Part shown: positions 1 through 11,785 of the stretch, in pieces
How positions within the stretch are numbered: position 1 is the first letter of the stretch
Layout of the letters: each line of letters begins with the position of its first letter
DNA from: Edolisoma coerulescens
Taxonomy: Eukaryota; Chordata; Aves; Passeriformes; Campephagidae
Length of the DNA stretch: 64,000 bases
Assembly (NCBI GenBank): GCA_013397115.1
Contig: VWZW01004757.1
Location: 122,078 to 186,077, forward strand
Direction of reading: 5' to 3'
Position numbers and translations under genes: made by a program
The notes under the pieces: model-generated
The model's database searches: none
Told to the model about the DNA's origin: nothing
The model's input: only the letters and a program-made list of their open reading frames with translations

Positions 1-1869
1 TGGTCTAAGCACAATCAGACAATGGGAAAGAGTCTTTCAACATTCTTTTCATTTTAATAACCTGTGGTGCTACCAAGACCAGAGGTGTAATAGTTTGGAA
101 GGTGGTGTTTGATTTTAAATCAGTTGTGCAATTTCTGTTTGAAAACCTCAAGAGGGAAGGGGAAATTAATCTTCCCAAATCCTCCTCTCAGGTGGATTTA
201 GCCTAGGAACAAGCACAAGACAACAAAATTTTGCATAGCTCACAGTCTTAAGCATTTCTAAATGGAAAAATGACTTGAGCTAGCACAGGTTCTGTTTACA
301 AACACACCTCTGTGGGTGCTGGGAACTGAAATGAACCTCCAAGAAAGTTTTTGTTTTTAAATTTAGTCCCTGGTGAGCCCAATCTCTGAACCTGAGTTAC
401 AGTGCAGGGAACATTCTTTCTAGGCTGTTAAAATGGAAAGAATGAAAAGATTTTTCTTCCAATTTGGAAAGCTCCAGCTTTCATTCTCCACAGTGCAAAT
501 CATGCTCCAGAATTTAGAACAACGTGGATAAATCCCCTGTAAGTGTCTGGTTTGTTTGTTTTTTTCCTGATCAGTTTTTACAAGGACTTTTTGTTAAACT
601 TCATGAAGAAGCAATAAATGAGCTCATCTTTAAGCAGACAATATTTAGCTTTAGTCATTGACATTTATTCAGGCATTTTGCAAAAAAGCTGTTATGCCAC
701 ATTAATTTGCAAAGGTCTGAAGAGTCAGGAGAGCCGAAATCTTCAGGCATCCAGATGTCTGTACATGTTTTTCCTATTAGCATCCAGGTGTGATCTGAAG
801 TTCTTAACGGTCAGGAAACTTTGCAAGTTCCAATTTGCTTCAGCCTTGTTTTCCTGCTTCGGAATGAGAAGAATTTGCTAATTGCAGATCTGCTAGTTAA
901 GGCAGGTTCAAGCAGAAAAGAAAAAGAAGTGGAAAAATCTGGATTAAAAGAGTTCTGTGCTCTCATTCCTTTCCAAAATTAGCTGAAGAAATAAATTGCC
1001 AAGCGGTTAAAGGTTCTGGATGAAGTTCTGGTGGGTTTATTCACCCTCAGAGCTGCAGCATCTCCCCATTATTTCATTAGCACATCCTCCTCGGGGCAGG
1101 GGGGAATTCACTGGGTTTATTTCCAGCTGCAGGCTGAATTCATCCCATACACCCCAGCTACCTGCACAGACACATCCTGATGGAATAAAGCAACACTCCA
1201 GAGGCTGAAACTTCCAGAGGGACTCCACAGCAACTCAGGAGAGAAGCTGGATGCCCCAGACATCCCAAACTCAGTGCTTGTATCCTTTGCTGCAGCTATG
1301 GAGCTTTTCCTGGTTGATCCATCTTTATTTTTGATAAGGCTCCAAGAATTTGCTCCTACACCCACTTTTTGATGGAGCTAAAATGGTGTTTGCTGCTCTG
1401 CTCCTTCTAAATCTTGCCAGGCGAACAAACCTGGGTTTCAGAATGCCTGTCAAATTCCATGATCTTTTATCCCTACAATCCAAACTGAAGGTTTAGGGTG
1501 TCTTTGTTTTTTAGAAGTTTTGCCCTCCAGCACAAAATCTCCCCAAAAGCCTCACAGTTCTTCCAGCAGTTCCAGCTTTGCATGATTTTTTTTTTTTTTT
1601 TAACACATATTAAGGAGCAAAACAAGTCTGGAATACCCAGATTTGGAACTATCACCCAAAAACCTGCAGAAGATGAAACATTCCATTTACCTGGCCACAA
1701 ACCCACAGCAGGCAGGAGAGATGTTTGTATTTCATAAAAGTAATATCTATAAAGTTCTTGATACAGCTGAAGCAAGCAAAATTATCCTGAGCTGCCAACA
1801 AGATCAAAGACAATGCAAAAGGACTGGGGGAAATACAGAAGGAATTCATGGTTAAAAACTGTTCCTGAC
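1..1869. other. Intron 3 of the merlin-like gene; nothing coding seen
   Basis: This is the stretch downstream of the third coding exon (minus strand). I looked for the next merlin exon (the KKQILDEKIYCPPEAS segment) and did not find it. The sequence is AT-rich with no repeat I recognise, so the intron probably extends beyond the window. Confidence 0.5.
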
Positions 1870-4220
1870 CTGAAGGAAGAATAAATGCTGGGTAATTTCC
1901 TGTAAGAGTTCCTCTTCTACCTTCTCTGGGTAGAATTTAGCCAAAAAGTGAAAGCTAATGGGATCTTCTTTGGGGATTTCTTGATCTAAAACCTGTTTAG
2001 AGATAAAATAAGATCAGCAGCAAAAAGGATACATGAGTGTCTCAAGATAATATTCCCCAGGAAAATCAGAAAGCAGCCAATAATCCCCTTAAAGCAGCCT
2101 TCCCATATTTTAGAGGGAAGGGTAATTCTGAGCTTTAATCTACCAGCAATCAGTGGTGATTAGTGTGGGATGCTCCAGGTCAAATGGGATAGAAGCAACA
2201 AGAGCAAATAATCCAATTTTAGCCTTAAAAAAAACCATGTCAAAATCTGAGTCGTCATGGAACACATCCCTTTAGCTCCTGTGCTCCAGAAAGTCAATAT
2301 TTACAGAGGTAAATAATTGCCACACATTTTGTCTCCTATACCTTTTTGTCCATCTTTAACCAGGTGCACATTCCTTTAATTGTGTACTGCAAGCCAAAGA
2401 ACCAAGTCTCCCTTAAACCAAGGGCTCGGCACACCAGGTCAAACAAATCCTTTCCCTTCCACTTCATCTAAAAGAGAGAGAAAAATCAAGAAAAACACGG
2501 ATATCCTAAATGAATTTGCTCCATTTTAGCTCTTTCTCCTACGAAATCTTATTTCACTTTCAGGTTTTTAATGAAATATTAAAAGAGTTGCTGTGTTCCA
2601 CCTCCTCTCCTTCTCCAGACACATCCAAAGAGCTGCTGGAGTCATTTAACCACCAAGCACTTGAAGAGCACTGGGAATGAGGATTGTACTATGGATTTCC
2701 TGGGATGTGGCATTACAATAAAGTCTTTATTAATATTTGTCCAGAATTCTGACTCAATAGTTGAAACAAATTGGAGAGACTGAGAGAAAGCCAGGGGAAA
2801 TCAAATCAGGACACGGGGTAGGAATGCTGAACAATGAGAGCAGATCCACCTTTCACACCCCTCAGATATTTCAGTGGCACCAGGCCAAGCCTTTATCCCA
2901 CTCTGATTTAAATGAGTCTTCTTAAATATTTTCATTCCAATTTAGCAGCCAGAGAGAGCAAACTTTGATTAAAGGTCCCAAATTCACACCTATCTGATGC
3001 TGTTTGTCACCAAAGAGGTTGCTCATCTGTTTCTTCTATTTGATCACATTTTAGAACGATGATTTTATCTAATTGCTAAAACTAAAAATTGAATGGCAAG
3101 AAAAGAAAAAGTGAACTTTTAGGCAGTATTTGAGTGGAAAGCTGGAAATCATCCCAGCAAAAGAGCAGTGTCTGGGGAGAAAGGAGAGGTAGCAAAAGAA
3201 GGAATACATGATTTGTTAACAAGGACTCTGATCTCTAAATCAAATTTTCCAATTCCTTTATTTTCACAGCTCTGCCTGCAAGTACTCCAGAGCAGGAAGT
3301 CATACAAGACTAATCTATTCTGTTTCTGAAGGACCTAATAAATGACATGAAATGGCTCTCAGAACAGTCAGGTCTCACTAAAATTGCCAGTCCCATTGGA
3401 ACTGAGTTTTCTAACTCCTCCAAATAACTGTGTCTTGTTTTGCTTTGGCTGGATGATTAGGAATTAATTAATCAGGGACAGTTCTGTCCCTCCAATAGTG
3501 CAGCCCAATTTATTTAGCAATTGATCATTTCTTTTTCTCCAGCCATGATTTCCCTAATCAATTTATCAGATAGCCATAATTAATGGAAGAACTGCTAGCT
3601 TTTTCATCAATCCTTTTTTCCTCTGCTGCCCAGAGATCCAAACACCCATTGCAGTTAAAGAACTGGAGTTTATAAAGGGCAAATTGGAAAAGAATGTCCC
3701 AGATCAACAAAAGTACCAGTTTATAAATTATTTGATAAGCAACATCTTTGCACCAGCTCTGACCAGTTTATACAAGCTGGAAATGTCTTAAAGAGTTGTG
3801 TCAGTTCCAAAAAAGTAAAATAATTTCATGGAGAAGCAGGAATACTTACAAACAATTGGAATGCTTATGAAGAAAGCAGGATTAGTGTTAATTTAGATAT
3901 GTCAGCCAAATGGATTTCATGCAAACAGCTTTAAATTCTGAACAGAGTAAAGAATGCACCTGAGATTAAATAATCCATTCTTTATAAAAATAACAGATCA
4001 GTTTTAAGACTATCCACAAGCTGATAATCTAAATTGCTTTCAAATTTCTTGCTAATACAAAGGTCAGTTCCCCAACTCCCCAGCATTTGCTGACACTCTC
4101 ACCTCACAGCTGAACTCCATCTCAGCATCCACTGTTATAATTTTGACTTTAAAAGTCTTTGGTTGTTTCTTCTTCAGGCCTCGGATGGACATATTTTTCA
4201 GTTGATGAGGGCAGCCACAC
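1870..4220 (-). CDS. NF2L: Merlin/NF2-like FERM-domain protein, 5' coding exons (partial)
   Basis: Three exons are visible on the minus strand, and the gene continues past the left edge. The first coding exon is 4103-4220, with ATG at 4190-4192, a tttgatttcag acceptor before its short 5' UTR and a GTGAGA donor. The next is 2342-2467 (126 nt, donor GTATAG), then 1870-1992 (123 nt, donor GTCAGG). The lengths 126 and 123 equal those I recall for human NF2 exons 2 and 3. The product opens MSIRGLKKKQPKTF and holds KGKDLFDLVCRALGLRETWF, FGLQYTIKG and FHFLAKFYPEK: the F1 lobe of a FERM domain, closer to merlin than to ezrin/radixin/moesin. It lacks about 8 N-terminal residues of mammalian merlin. 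Merlins link cortical actin and membrane proteins to Hippo signalling. The symbol NF2L is a label for this avian paralogue rather than true NF2; that assignment rests on synteny and divergence. No later exon was found in 1-1869. Confidence 0.88.
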
Positions 4221-7200
4221 CTGAAATCAAACATTGAGGGATGGAAATTCAGCTGCATTTTCTTGGTTAGACTCCAAAGTAGGATGAGTCTAAACATGCA
4301 GAATAAAATCACCTTTAGAGATGCATTTTTTATGTCTAAGACAATAAGGATGTTGTAAGAAAAACCTTTAAAATGAGCTTGCTCCTTAAAATAAGTGGCT
4401 CAGAAAATGTTATTGCTGTCTTTTCTCAGATTTTGGCTATCTGACAAACAAAATTCTCTTTCTCAAGGGTCTCTGCAGCATCTCCATTCAGTAGAACAGC
4501 AGAAAATGCAGCTAAATTTTATAATGTCAAATCCAACACAGTCCTTTTCCATCAGTTCCATCTCCTTCAGCAACTAAACTATTGGATTTCTTTATAACAT
4601 GAGATCTTAGCTTCCTGAAATTATACAAATGCCAAGGAATATATGCAGTGAAATTAAGCTGAATTTACCACATTCTCTTGTGCTACTCACTCACGATGAT
4701 AAAAGTTATTTAGAACAGAAATTTTCCCAGTGAAGTTCTTGTGAAATGAGTTTAATTTTGCAGAAGCCAACAGAAAATTCCTCCAGAAATCTTCTGTTCT
4801 AAATGTAATCACCTGCACACCATCCAAAAAATTGAGAAGATGCTGCTTCCACAAGGGTTTTGTGGAAACCAAATATTGAAAGCTAGGGTTAAATGAGAGT
4901 GTGGATCTGCTCCAGGCAGTTCTCAGGCATTTCTTTCCGAGCACAGGAAATCAGCCTGTAAAGGTTTTTGCTTCTTTTTACTTTATAAAATTAACAGGTC
5001 AAACCTGCACAATGCAATGAGTAACTGCGAACTACACAGGGCAAGAGACTCAGGCATTCCTGCTTTCCTACAATATAAGACTATTACAGTGTGGCAGAAT
5101 TCCAGTCTCTCCTTGAGGAATTCCAAAGTAAAGCTCTAGTTTAAACTGAAAATTTCCATTTGCCTGCACCTTCCAGGATTTTATAAAATATCTTGCTCCG
5201 TTTTTTTTTTTTTTGCTTCTGCTGAGCTCTATATTGGCTTGTTGGAAATGTATTGATTTTCCACTTACTTTGTTTGTGCCCCTCACCCACAGATTTTGAG
5301 CAGTTAAATAGAAGGTGAAATAGAGATGGAAGTTTTTCTTTTCGGTTTATAGGGAAGTTGAGGCAGGGAAGAGATAAAATAGTTACCAAATCATAGGGAC
5401 ATCAGAGGCAGAGTTGAGAACAAGTGACTGAGGCAACTCAGAGTGGGGAAGACAAGCTCAGGAGGAAATTCATCCTTCTGACACCACCGGGACCAGTTGG
5501 GGAGGTCTCTCCCTCCAGTTGGCTCTGGTGGAACTTCTGCTGAAGTCTTGTTTGGGTTCGGGGCACCACTTCTGGAGCTGGGAAGGCAACTGGAGAGAGT
5601 CCAAAGGAGGGGTCCAAGGGCTAGAAAATCGTCTGTGGTAAGAGGAAAGCACTGGTTAGAACAGGGAAAGGACGAGTGGTGAGAGACTGTAATGGCTGCT
5701 CTTCATGACAAGGAATAATGGGCTGAATTAAGCTGCAGGCAGGATGCAGACTGAGGAAAATTCAACAATAATCAGGATATTCTGGTGCTGGAAAAGCACA
5801 GGGTGACACCTCTCTTTCTGAACTTCCCCCCAAAACAATGTGACAGCATCTCCTCAAGACTGGAGGGATCTAAACCCTCAAAGGGCTCACCCCAAGCTGG
5901 TCCCTTCTGCCAGTGCCCACCACCAGCCCAGGAGAGGTCACACCACCAAAACCCAGTGAAATCCAAGGAACAGCACATCCAGAGCCCAAATCCCATCACC
6001 CCAGGGTGCCCCTTTCCCCTCAGGGATTATTTTTTAAAGGAGTGAAAACCAGATCTGCCACAAACTTCCCTCTATAATTTAGGCAGCTCAGTGCACCCAG
6101 CTGAGCAGAGCTCAGGTCCTTTCTGCTTAGCACAGCAAAGGGTCTTCAATTAAGGAAAAAGGGAATATTGAAAACCCCAAAAAATGACCACAGCAATATT
6201 GACAGGGAGAGCATCATGTGAGGGCATCCAAACCAGCAGTAATTAGCCCAGACATTTTTTGATCTTTAATCCGCAAGCTGCAAAATTAAATTTTAACCTG
6301 TTGCTTTCCAAAGCTCTTTTCCATCTGGTTTTCTTCCCAGCTGTAAATTGTACCATTGGATACAGCATTTATAGCCTGAGAACCACAGACTTCTATACAA
6401 TACTGGAAATAGTTTTATTACTTTCTAGAAGAAACATCAGTGGCTGAAAACTAGGGAGAAAAAAGCTTCCTAATTCATTTTTAATATGTAACCTGAAATA
6501 GCCAATTGAGTTAAACAGGAACTTGGAGTTAGGGCCAGTACAGAACATTCTCAGAGTTTCATATGGAAAATTCTGAACAGATAAAAATTGAGCATCTGGA
6601 GAAAAATGTACTAATTTTCTCAAAATATGAGAAAAATACCAGAGCTTTTCATTTGGACTTTGAAGTTATTTCTTTTTTCTTATATAACCAGGTTGAAATG
6701 ACAATATAATTTGTTCAACATTTCCAATAGCATTTTTTTTTTGTTCTTTCCAGAATTTTTATTCCATGGAAAAGTACATTCTGACTCACAGTGAAAAGAC
6801 ATTTTTGAATATCAAATTTTCCCCCGAAAAGTAAACTGCATTTTAATCAATAGCACTGGTAAAGAAATTGGAAAGGGTTTTCACACTGAATAGCTGAAAT
6901 GAATGTCAGATCCCGACAACAGAAGCAAAAGCACTTAGCAGATGAGATTTTACAAAAAGAACTCTTTCAAATAAGAGAAATCTTGCTGAAAAAAGACAAT
7001 CTGGGTTTGCAATCTCTTGTGTAAATGCAAAAGCAATCCCTTCCCTAGATCCCTGCTAACAGCATTTAACTGGGAATCCAGCGCTCCAAGGCAGAGTTCC
7101 TGACATCCAGCTCCAGGGATTTATTCCTGCAGGTGCCACAGGGATCCAGAAGGAGCAAAATGGGATGGATCAGAGCATGTCATAACCCTACCAAGAACAC

Positions 7201-9545
7201 ACGAACGCAAAACAGGGCAGGGTGATCAAAGATTCCTGCCCAGCCAGAACCTGGGAACAGAGAGCTCAGGAGGAGCTGGGAACAAGCCCAGGGAGATGAT
7301 AAAAGCTTGGTGTGGTGAGGGGAACAGAAAGGCAGCGACGGGGAATAAAATGTGAAGGAACAGAGCAGCCCCAACTCTCTGTTGACGTTCAGGATGAAAG
7401 GAGGGACATCCAGCAGCTCTGGATTGGAGTGTTCTCCCTCCTGGACAATGAGAAAGCAAAGTGTGGGGGTGCAGTGGAAACTGGGAAGAGGGAAGAGCAG
7501 GAAGAACTGGCCAGGTGACTCTTGCAGCAGCGATGCTTATCTGTGTCACAGCAGCGGCTGGGCACCGTGTTACAGCACAGCTCTGCACTTTGATCCACGT
7601 GGGGAGTAACCCACACCCCAGATCCCGCTCACCCACAGCATCCACCGGCAATCAGGGAGAAAAAAGTGAAATCAGCATCGCCACACGCACACAGAGCTCA
7701 GTAAACCCACCAGAATTCAGCACCTCGTAGAGAAATACCTCCAGGAACAAGCTGCCCAAGAGTGAGGGTGCAATTTATGCCCAGTTTAGGATTTCCAAGG
7801 CGAATGGACGGGGTTTTGCAGGGTATAAAAACTTCCCTTCGCGTGGCACCGGCTCTCAGTGACACCTGGGTGTGAGCTGTCGCCATCCATCACACTTGGG
7901 GCAGCCACACTGGGGTGAAAAATCATGTTTTCACACACACACACACAAAATCCGGCAGCACTTTTTAAGGTGAGAACTCTGGTGCAGACAGGCAAAGAAT
8001 TAATGGCAAATGAGACCCCTCTCTTACACCCCCAAAATGAATCTCCCCTTAAGGATCAGCACATGCACAGCAGCAAAGTCCTGACAGGAGCTGGAAATAC
8101 AAAACCTTTGGGAGGGCAGTGAGGATTCAAGAGACAAGGCTGGGGAATTACTTTTAAGAGCCACCAAGAGAAGATGCTTGAAGCATCCACTGCAAAAGCA
8201 CATTAACATAGACACCACTACAATTTGAAAAGACTGTCATCGCTGAAATATTTACTGCAACTCCGAGTGGCAAATTCCCCTGACTCATTATGTTTCTCCC
8301 AGTTCCTGAATTTCCATACTCCAGCTCAGGAATTAATGCAAGCAATTTGAATGCAGACAACACAGGCGAGCGTCGTGGGCTTTGTACAGTTGTTGACTCA
8401 CACTCCTGCCTGTGCTCCCTGCCCCAGGAACAATTTAAGGGAAGAATTCACTGTTTTAAAATGGGTCAGCAAGATAAAGGGTTTTCTTACCCCTCACTCT
8501 AAAAAGAAGTTCTCTAAAGTCGTTAGTTGGAATCAAGACTTACCTCACAGATCTTTTTTTGAATGACGATAAGAAGAAGAAGAAAAAAAATCCCTTTTAA
8601 TCCAAAAACTCCGTATTTTCCCCGCAGACATCAATATCCAGCCCTCACAAGTTCTGCCACTGAGAATAAAATCCAAGAACAACTTTTCTACTTGATCCCC
8701 TTCCCTTTGTTTCCATGAACTGCAGCATGTTAGCGCCCTCTGAAAAATCAAAGGATTGCTTTCCCAGGTGATAGGAACGGCTCTTAACCATTTCCTGCCT
8801 GCACCAGGGCTCCTCCCAACTTCTCTGCTCTGTAATTCAACTAACCAGGCACTAAAATAAGAGAAGCCCACGAGTTTTGCCTTGGGTATCTGTAAGAATT
8901 GTTAATGAACTTCCAAATAACTCCTTGGATGGTATCTGATCACACTATTCCAACAGTGTCTCCTGTTCTCCCTGTATCAGCCACCTTAAGAAGGGAAACT
9001 GCCCAGAGTTGTGCTGTTAATTAAATATGATTCCCTACCTGTCCTCTTCCTGCGGTGAGAGACGATGGGACACCGACACCAAAAAGAGAACAAGCCTCAA
9101 AACTGGGCAGCAGCCAAAATACCAGCAGAAAGTGACAAGTGAGCACATTTAAATAAAAAAAGGGATGGCCTCAGCCTCAAGTCACAGGGAGAGACCAGGA
9201 GCAGCTACCTCAAAGTCAAATAATTTTGGCATTATTCAGTTTGTGAGTGGTTTGGGGGTTTTTTTGCTAACCCTCCATTCTATACAGAGATTTACAGAAA
9301 CTGGGTATCTGCCAGGTTATAGACAGCAAGGACAACAGGCCTGCTCTCACTCCGTATCTACTATAATTATTCCAGATTTACATGGAAAACCTTCAAGATT
9401 TGTGTCACATCCATCACTTAACAGCAGGGGGAAGAGCACAACACTTGTTGCTGTCCAGAAACCTCAAAGAGGCTGCACTGAGAGCCACCTCCATCCCCAA
9501 AATTCCATGTAAAGGGGCCCCTCAGCACTTACACCCTAAGTTTGT
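4221..9545. other. 5' intron or upstream region of the merlin-like gene
   Basis: No coding exon is recognised here. A splice acceptor sits just before the first coding exon (at 4221-4222 on the minus strand), so at least one 5' non-coding exon must lie upstream in this stretch or beyond. Minus-strand donor-like sites occur at 8544 (CTGTGAG followed by GTAAGT) and near 9037 (GGACAG followed by GTAGGG), but neither can be chosen from sequence alone. A short CA repeat lies at 7932-7947. Confidence 0.45.
7932..7947. repeat. (CA)8 microsatellite
   Basis: An uninterrupted CA dinucleotide run of eight units, directly readable, in presumed intronic or intergenic sequence upstream of the merlin-like coding exons. 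Confidence 0.9.
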
Positions 9546-9548
9546 TTG

Positions 9549-9878
9549 GATGAGGAGGCTCAGGAAGGAACCTCATCACTCCCCACAATTACCTGAAAGG
9601 AGGTTGTGGTGAGAGGACAAGAGGAAATCTTTTCTACTGTGCCTGCAGGGAGAGGACAAAAACAACCAGCCTTAAACTGAGATGAGAAATTCAGATTAGA
9701 TATTAGAAAAAATGTTTTCACTGTTTGGGTGGTCAGGCATGGGAATAGGTTGCCCAGGGAGGTGGTGGGGTCACCACCCCTGGAGGTGTTCAAGAGGTGT
9801 GTGGATCTGGTGCTGGGTGATGTGGTTTGGGGTCATATTGGCAGTGCTGGGTGCACAGTTGGACTTGATGATCAAAGA
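9549..9878 (+). mobile_element. CR1 LINE, 3' fragment, plus orientation
   Basis: The segment follows the CR1 3' region in order: acctgaaaggaggttgtgg, then cagattagatattagaaaaa, gggtggtcaggcatggga, ataggttgcccagggaggtg, ctggaggtgttcaagag and finally gttggacttgatgatc. CR1 is the dominant avian non-LTR retrotransposon and is usually 5' truncated, as here. The typical terminal octamer repeat is replaced by the junction with the next, inverted, element. The exact subfamily and the left boundary are estimates. Confidence 0.85.
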
Positions 9879-10287
9879 ATCACAGAGTCTCCCGAGTTAC
9901 AATGGACCCACAAGGATCATAGAGTCCAGCTCCTGACACTGCACAGAACAGCCCAAGAATCCCACCACGTAGCTGAGTTCTTGAGCTCTGTCAGGTTTGG
10001 TGCCACGACCACTGCCCTGAGGAGCCTGTTCCAGCACTTAACTACTCTGGGTGAAAAAACTTTCCCCGATATCCAACATAAACCTCCCCTGACTCAGCTC
10101 CAGCCATTTCCTCGAGCCTTATCACACACGAGACAGAAGAGATCGGTACCTGCCCCTCCTCTTCCCCTCATGAATGCTGAAGACCACAGTGAGATCTGAC
10201 CTCAGTCTCATCTTCTCCAAGCTGAACAAACCAAGTGACCTCAGCCACTCCTCTTAAGGCTTCCCCTCCAGACCCTTCACCATCCCT
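9879..10287 (-). mobile_element. CR1 LINE, 3' fragment, minus orientation
   Basis: Read on the plus strand this is the complement of a CR1 3' end: agaatcacagagtc, aaggatcatagagtccagct, gctctgtcaggtttggtg, gaggagcctgttccagcact, ataaacctcccctgactca, ctccaagctgaacaaacc and ccagacccttcaccat. The subfamily differs from the plus-oriented copy to its left (different tail wording), so these are two insertions rather than one inverted duplication. It ends about 75 bases before the MRPS17 CpG island. Confidence 0.85.
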
Positions 10288-10359
10288 AAAGAGCTTAAAA
10301 GAGCTCTTCCCACTTTAAGGACCCTTTCCCTCCAACGCCCACACTCCTTTTTCCCTCAC

Positions 10360-10640
10360 CGCCTCTGAGGAGGCGGCTGCCGCCTGCGCCTTTAATACCC
10401 CGTAAGCCCCGCCCCCTGGCCCCGCCCCTTCCCGCCGCGCGGCGCGGCGCTTCCGTGCTCGGCACCGCCTGTTCCGGGCCCGTCCCCGTAAGGCCCCCGA
10501 GGCTCGGCGGCGGCAGCGGCGGTGAGAGGGGATGGGGCTCCCCGGAGCTGGGGCTCGGCCGTGGGGGTTCCCCCGTGCTGGTGCCGCGCCCTGGGTGCTG
10601 CATGAACCGCCCGGCTGAGCCCCGGTGCCTGCGCGGCCCT
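10360..10640. promoter_or_regulatory. CpG-island promoter of MRPS17, possibly bidirectional
   Basis: A short, very CpG-rich stretch with two GC boxes (gccccgcccc near 10408, ggccccgcccctt near 10418) and two ETS-type TTCCG sites (10450-10455 and 10472-10477), but no TATA box. ETS/GABP sites are common at nuclear genes for mitochondrial proteins. A plus-strand donor (GCGGCG followed by GTGAGAG, at 10522) would close a non-coding MRPS17 exon 1. A minus-strand donor (AGGCG followed by GTGAGGG, exon edge 10360) could close a first exon of the merlin-like gene. Both uses are inferred. Confidence 0.7.
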
Positions 10641-11785
10641 GGTGGCGCGGAGGCTCCGGGGCAGGGCCTGGTGTGAAGCGCTGTGGGGAGCCGCGGTGGG
10701 GGGGGCCTGAGGGTTCTCTCTCTGCTTCAGTTTCCTCTGTTATTCCTGTTTGCCGCTAGCCGCCGGTGCTCGGTGGGTGTTGCCTGTGCTCTACACTCCT
10801 GTCTGTGCGGGGTTTAGCCCTGGGGTACAGGAGGGCCCCCCACACTGACTCCTTCCAGCCCTGAGCGCCCACAGCTGAGTCAGGGGTAGGAAAAGCAGCC
10901 CCTGAGTATTTGCTGAAGCGTTTCATCCTATGGCTGTGTCCCTGTATCGCTAAACTCTTCTTTAGATGTGTTGCAATATCAAAGCAAGTGTCTTACAAAT
11001 TGGGTGGATGGAGAATTCACAGGTGTTGGTTGTGCTTAACAACATACCTGAGTGGGAGAGAAAATGGTCATTAATCTCCATCAGTCTTAATATTGATTCA
11101 AGTCTTCTATTGATTTTGCCCCTGACTCTTGCGAGAGTGGTACAGAAAGATCTCCCTAATTAAACCAAATAAGGTAATGGAATATTATTACTTGCAGGAG
11201 AGAACTCAAAAGCAAATACGTGTACTATAGATCAGACAGCTCTTTGATGTGTCACTTACGGCTTGAGAAGCTCGTTACCTGTTTCAGGTTTCAGCAGCTC
11301 AGCTGATAATGAGAGGCACAGAAGCAAGTGACTTTGAACAAAAGCTGCAGGCTACTGCCTTGTTTGGGTGCACTCTGGTCATACACGGACCTGATGAGCA
11401 GGTTTCCAGCCAAAACAGCTGCTGGAGCGCGAGTTAAATGAATAATTGCCACAGCTACACTTTTCTCTATTGTGTTTGTGACAATTGGGGTGATTCAAAG
11501 GAGTTTTGTGGGATAAGGCCTCGTCCTTATGCTGTTATGTCCAGTTTTACTGCTGTCCTGAAGTAACTTTTACTGATAGCAAGGACGTGGTGACATCCCT
11601 TCTATATTGTCAAACAAGGCTGAGGTAGTGCAATAAATGGAGTTTGGAACTGTTCTTCCCCATTCTTCCAGCAAAATGACCTAATGAAGCTGTTAGTCTA
11701 AAACAAGGAAAATGTTGGTGTTGATCAGAAAGCAGTTACGTTTTTTACTTTGTTACAATAACACATCTGCTTTTTTTGCTGCCAG

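Noticed and set aside
7226..7651. 141-codon minus-strand frame upstream of the merlin-like gene
   Set aside because: Considered as a 5' coding exon, but it has no FERM or merlin sequence and no suitable donor to 4220.
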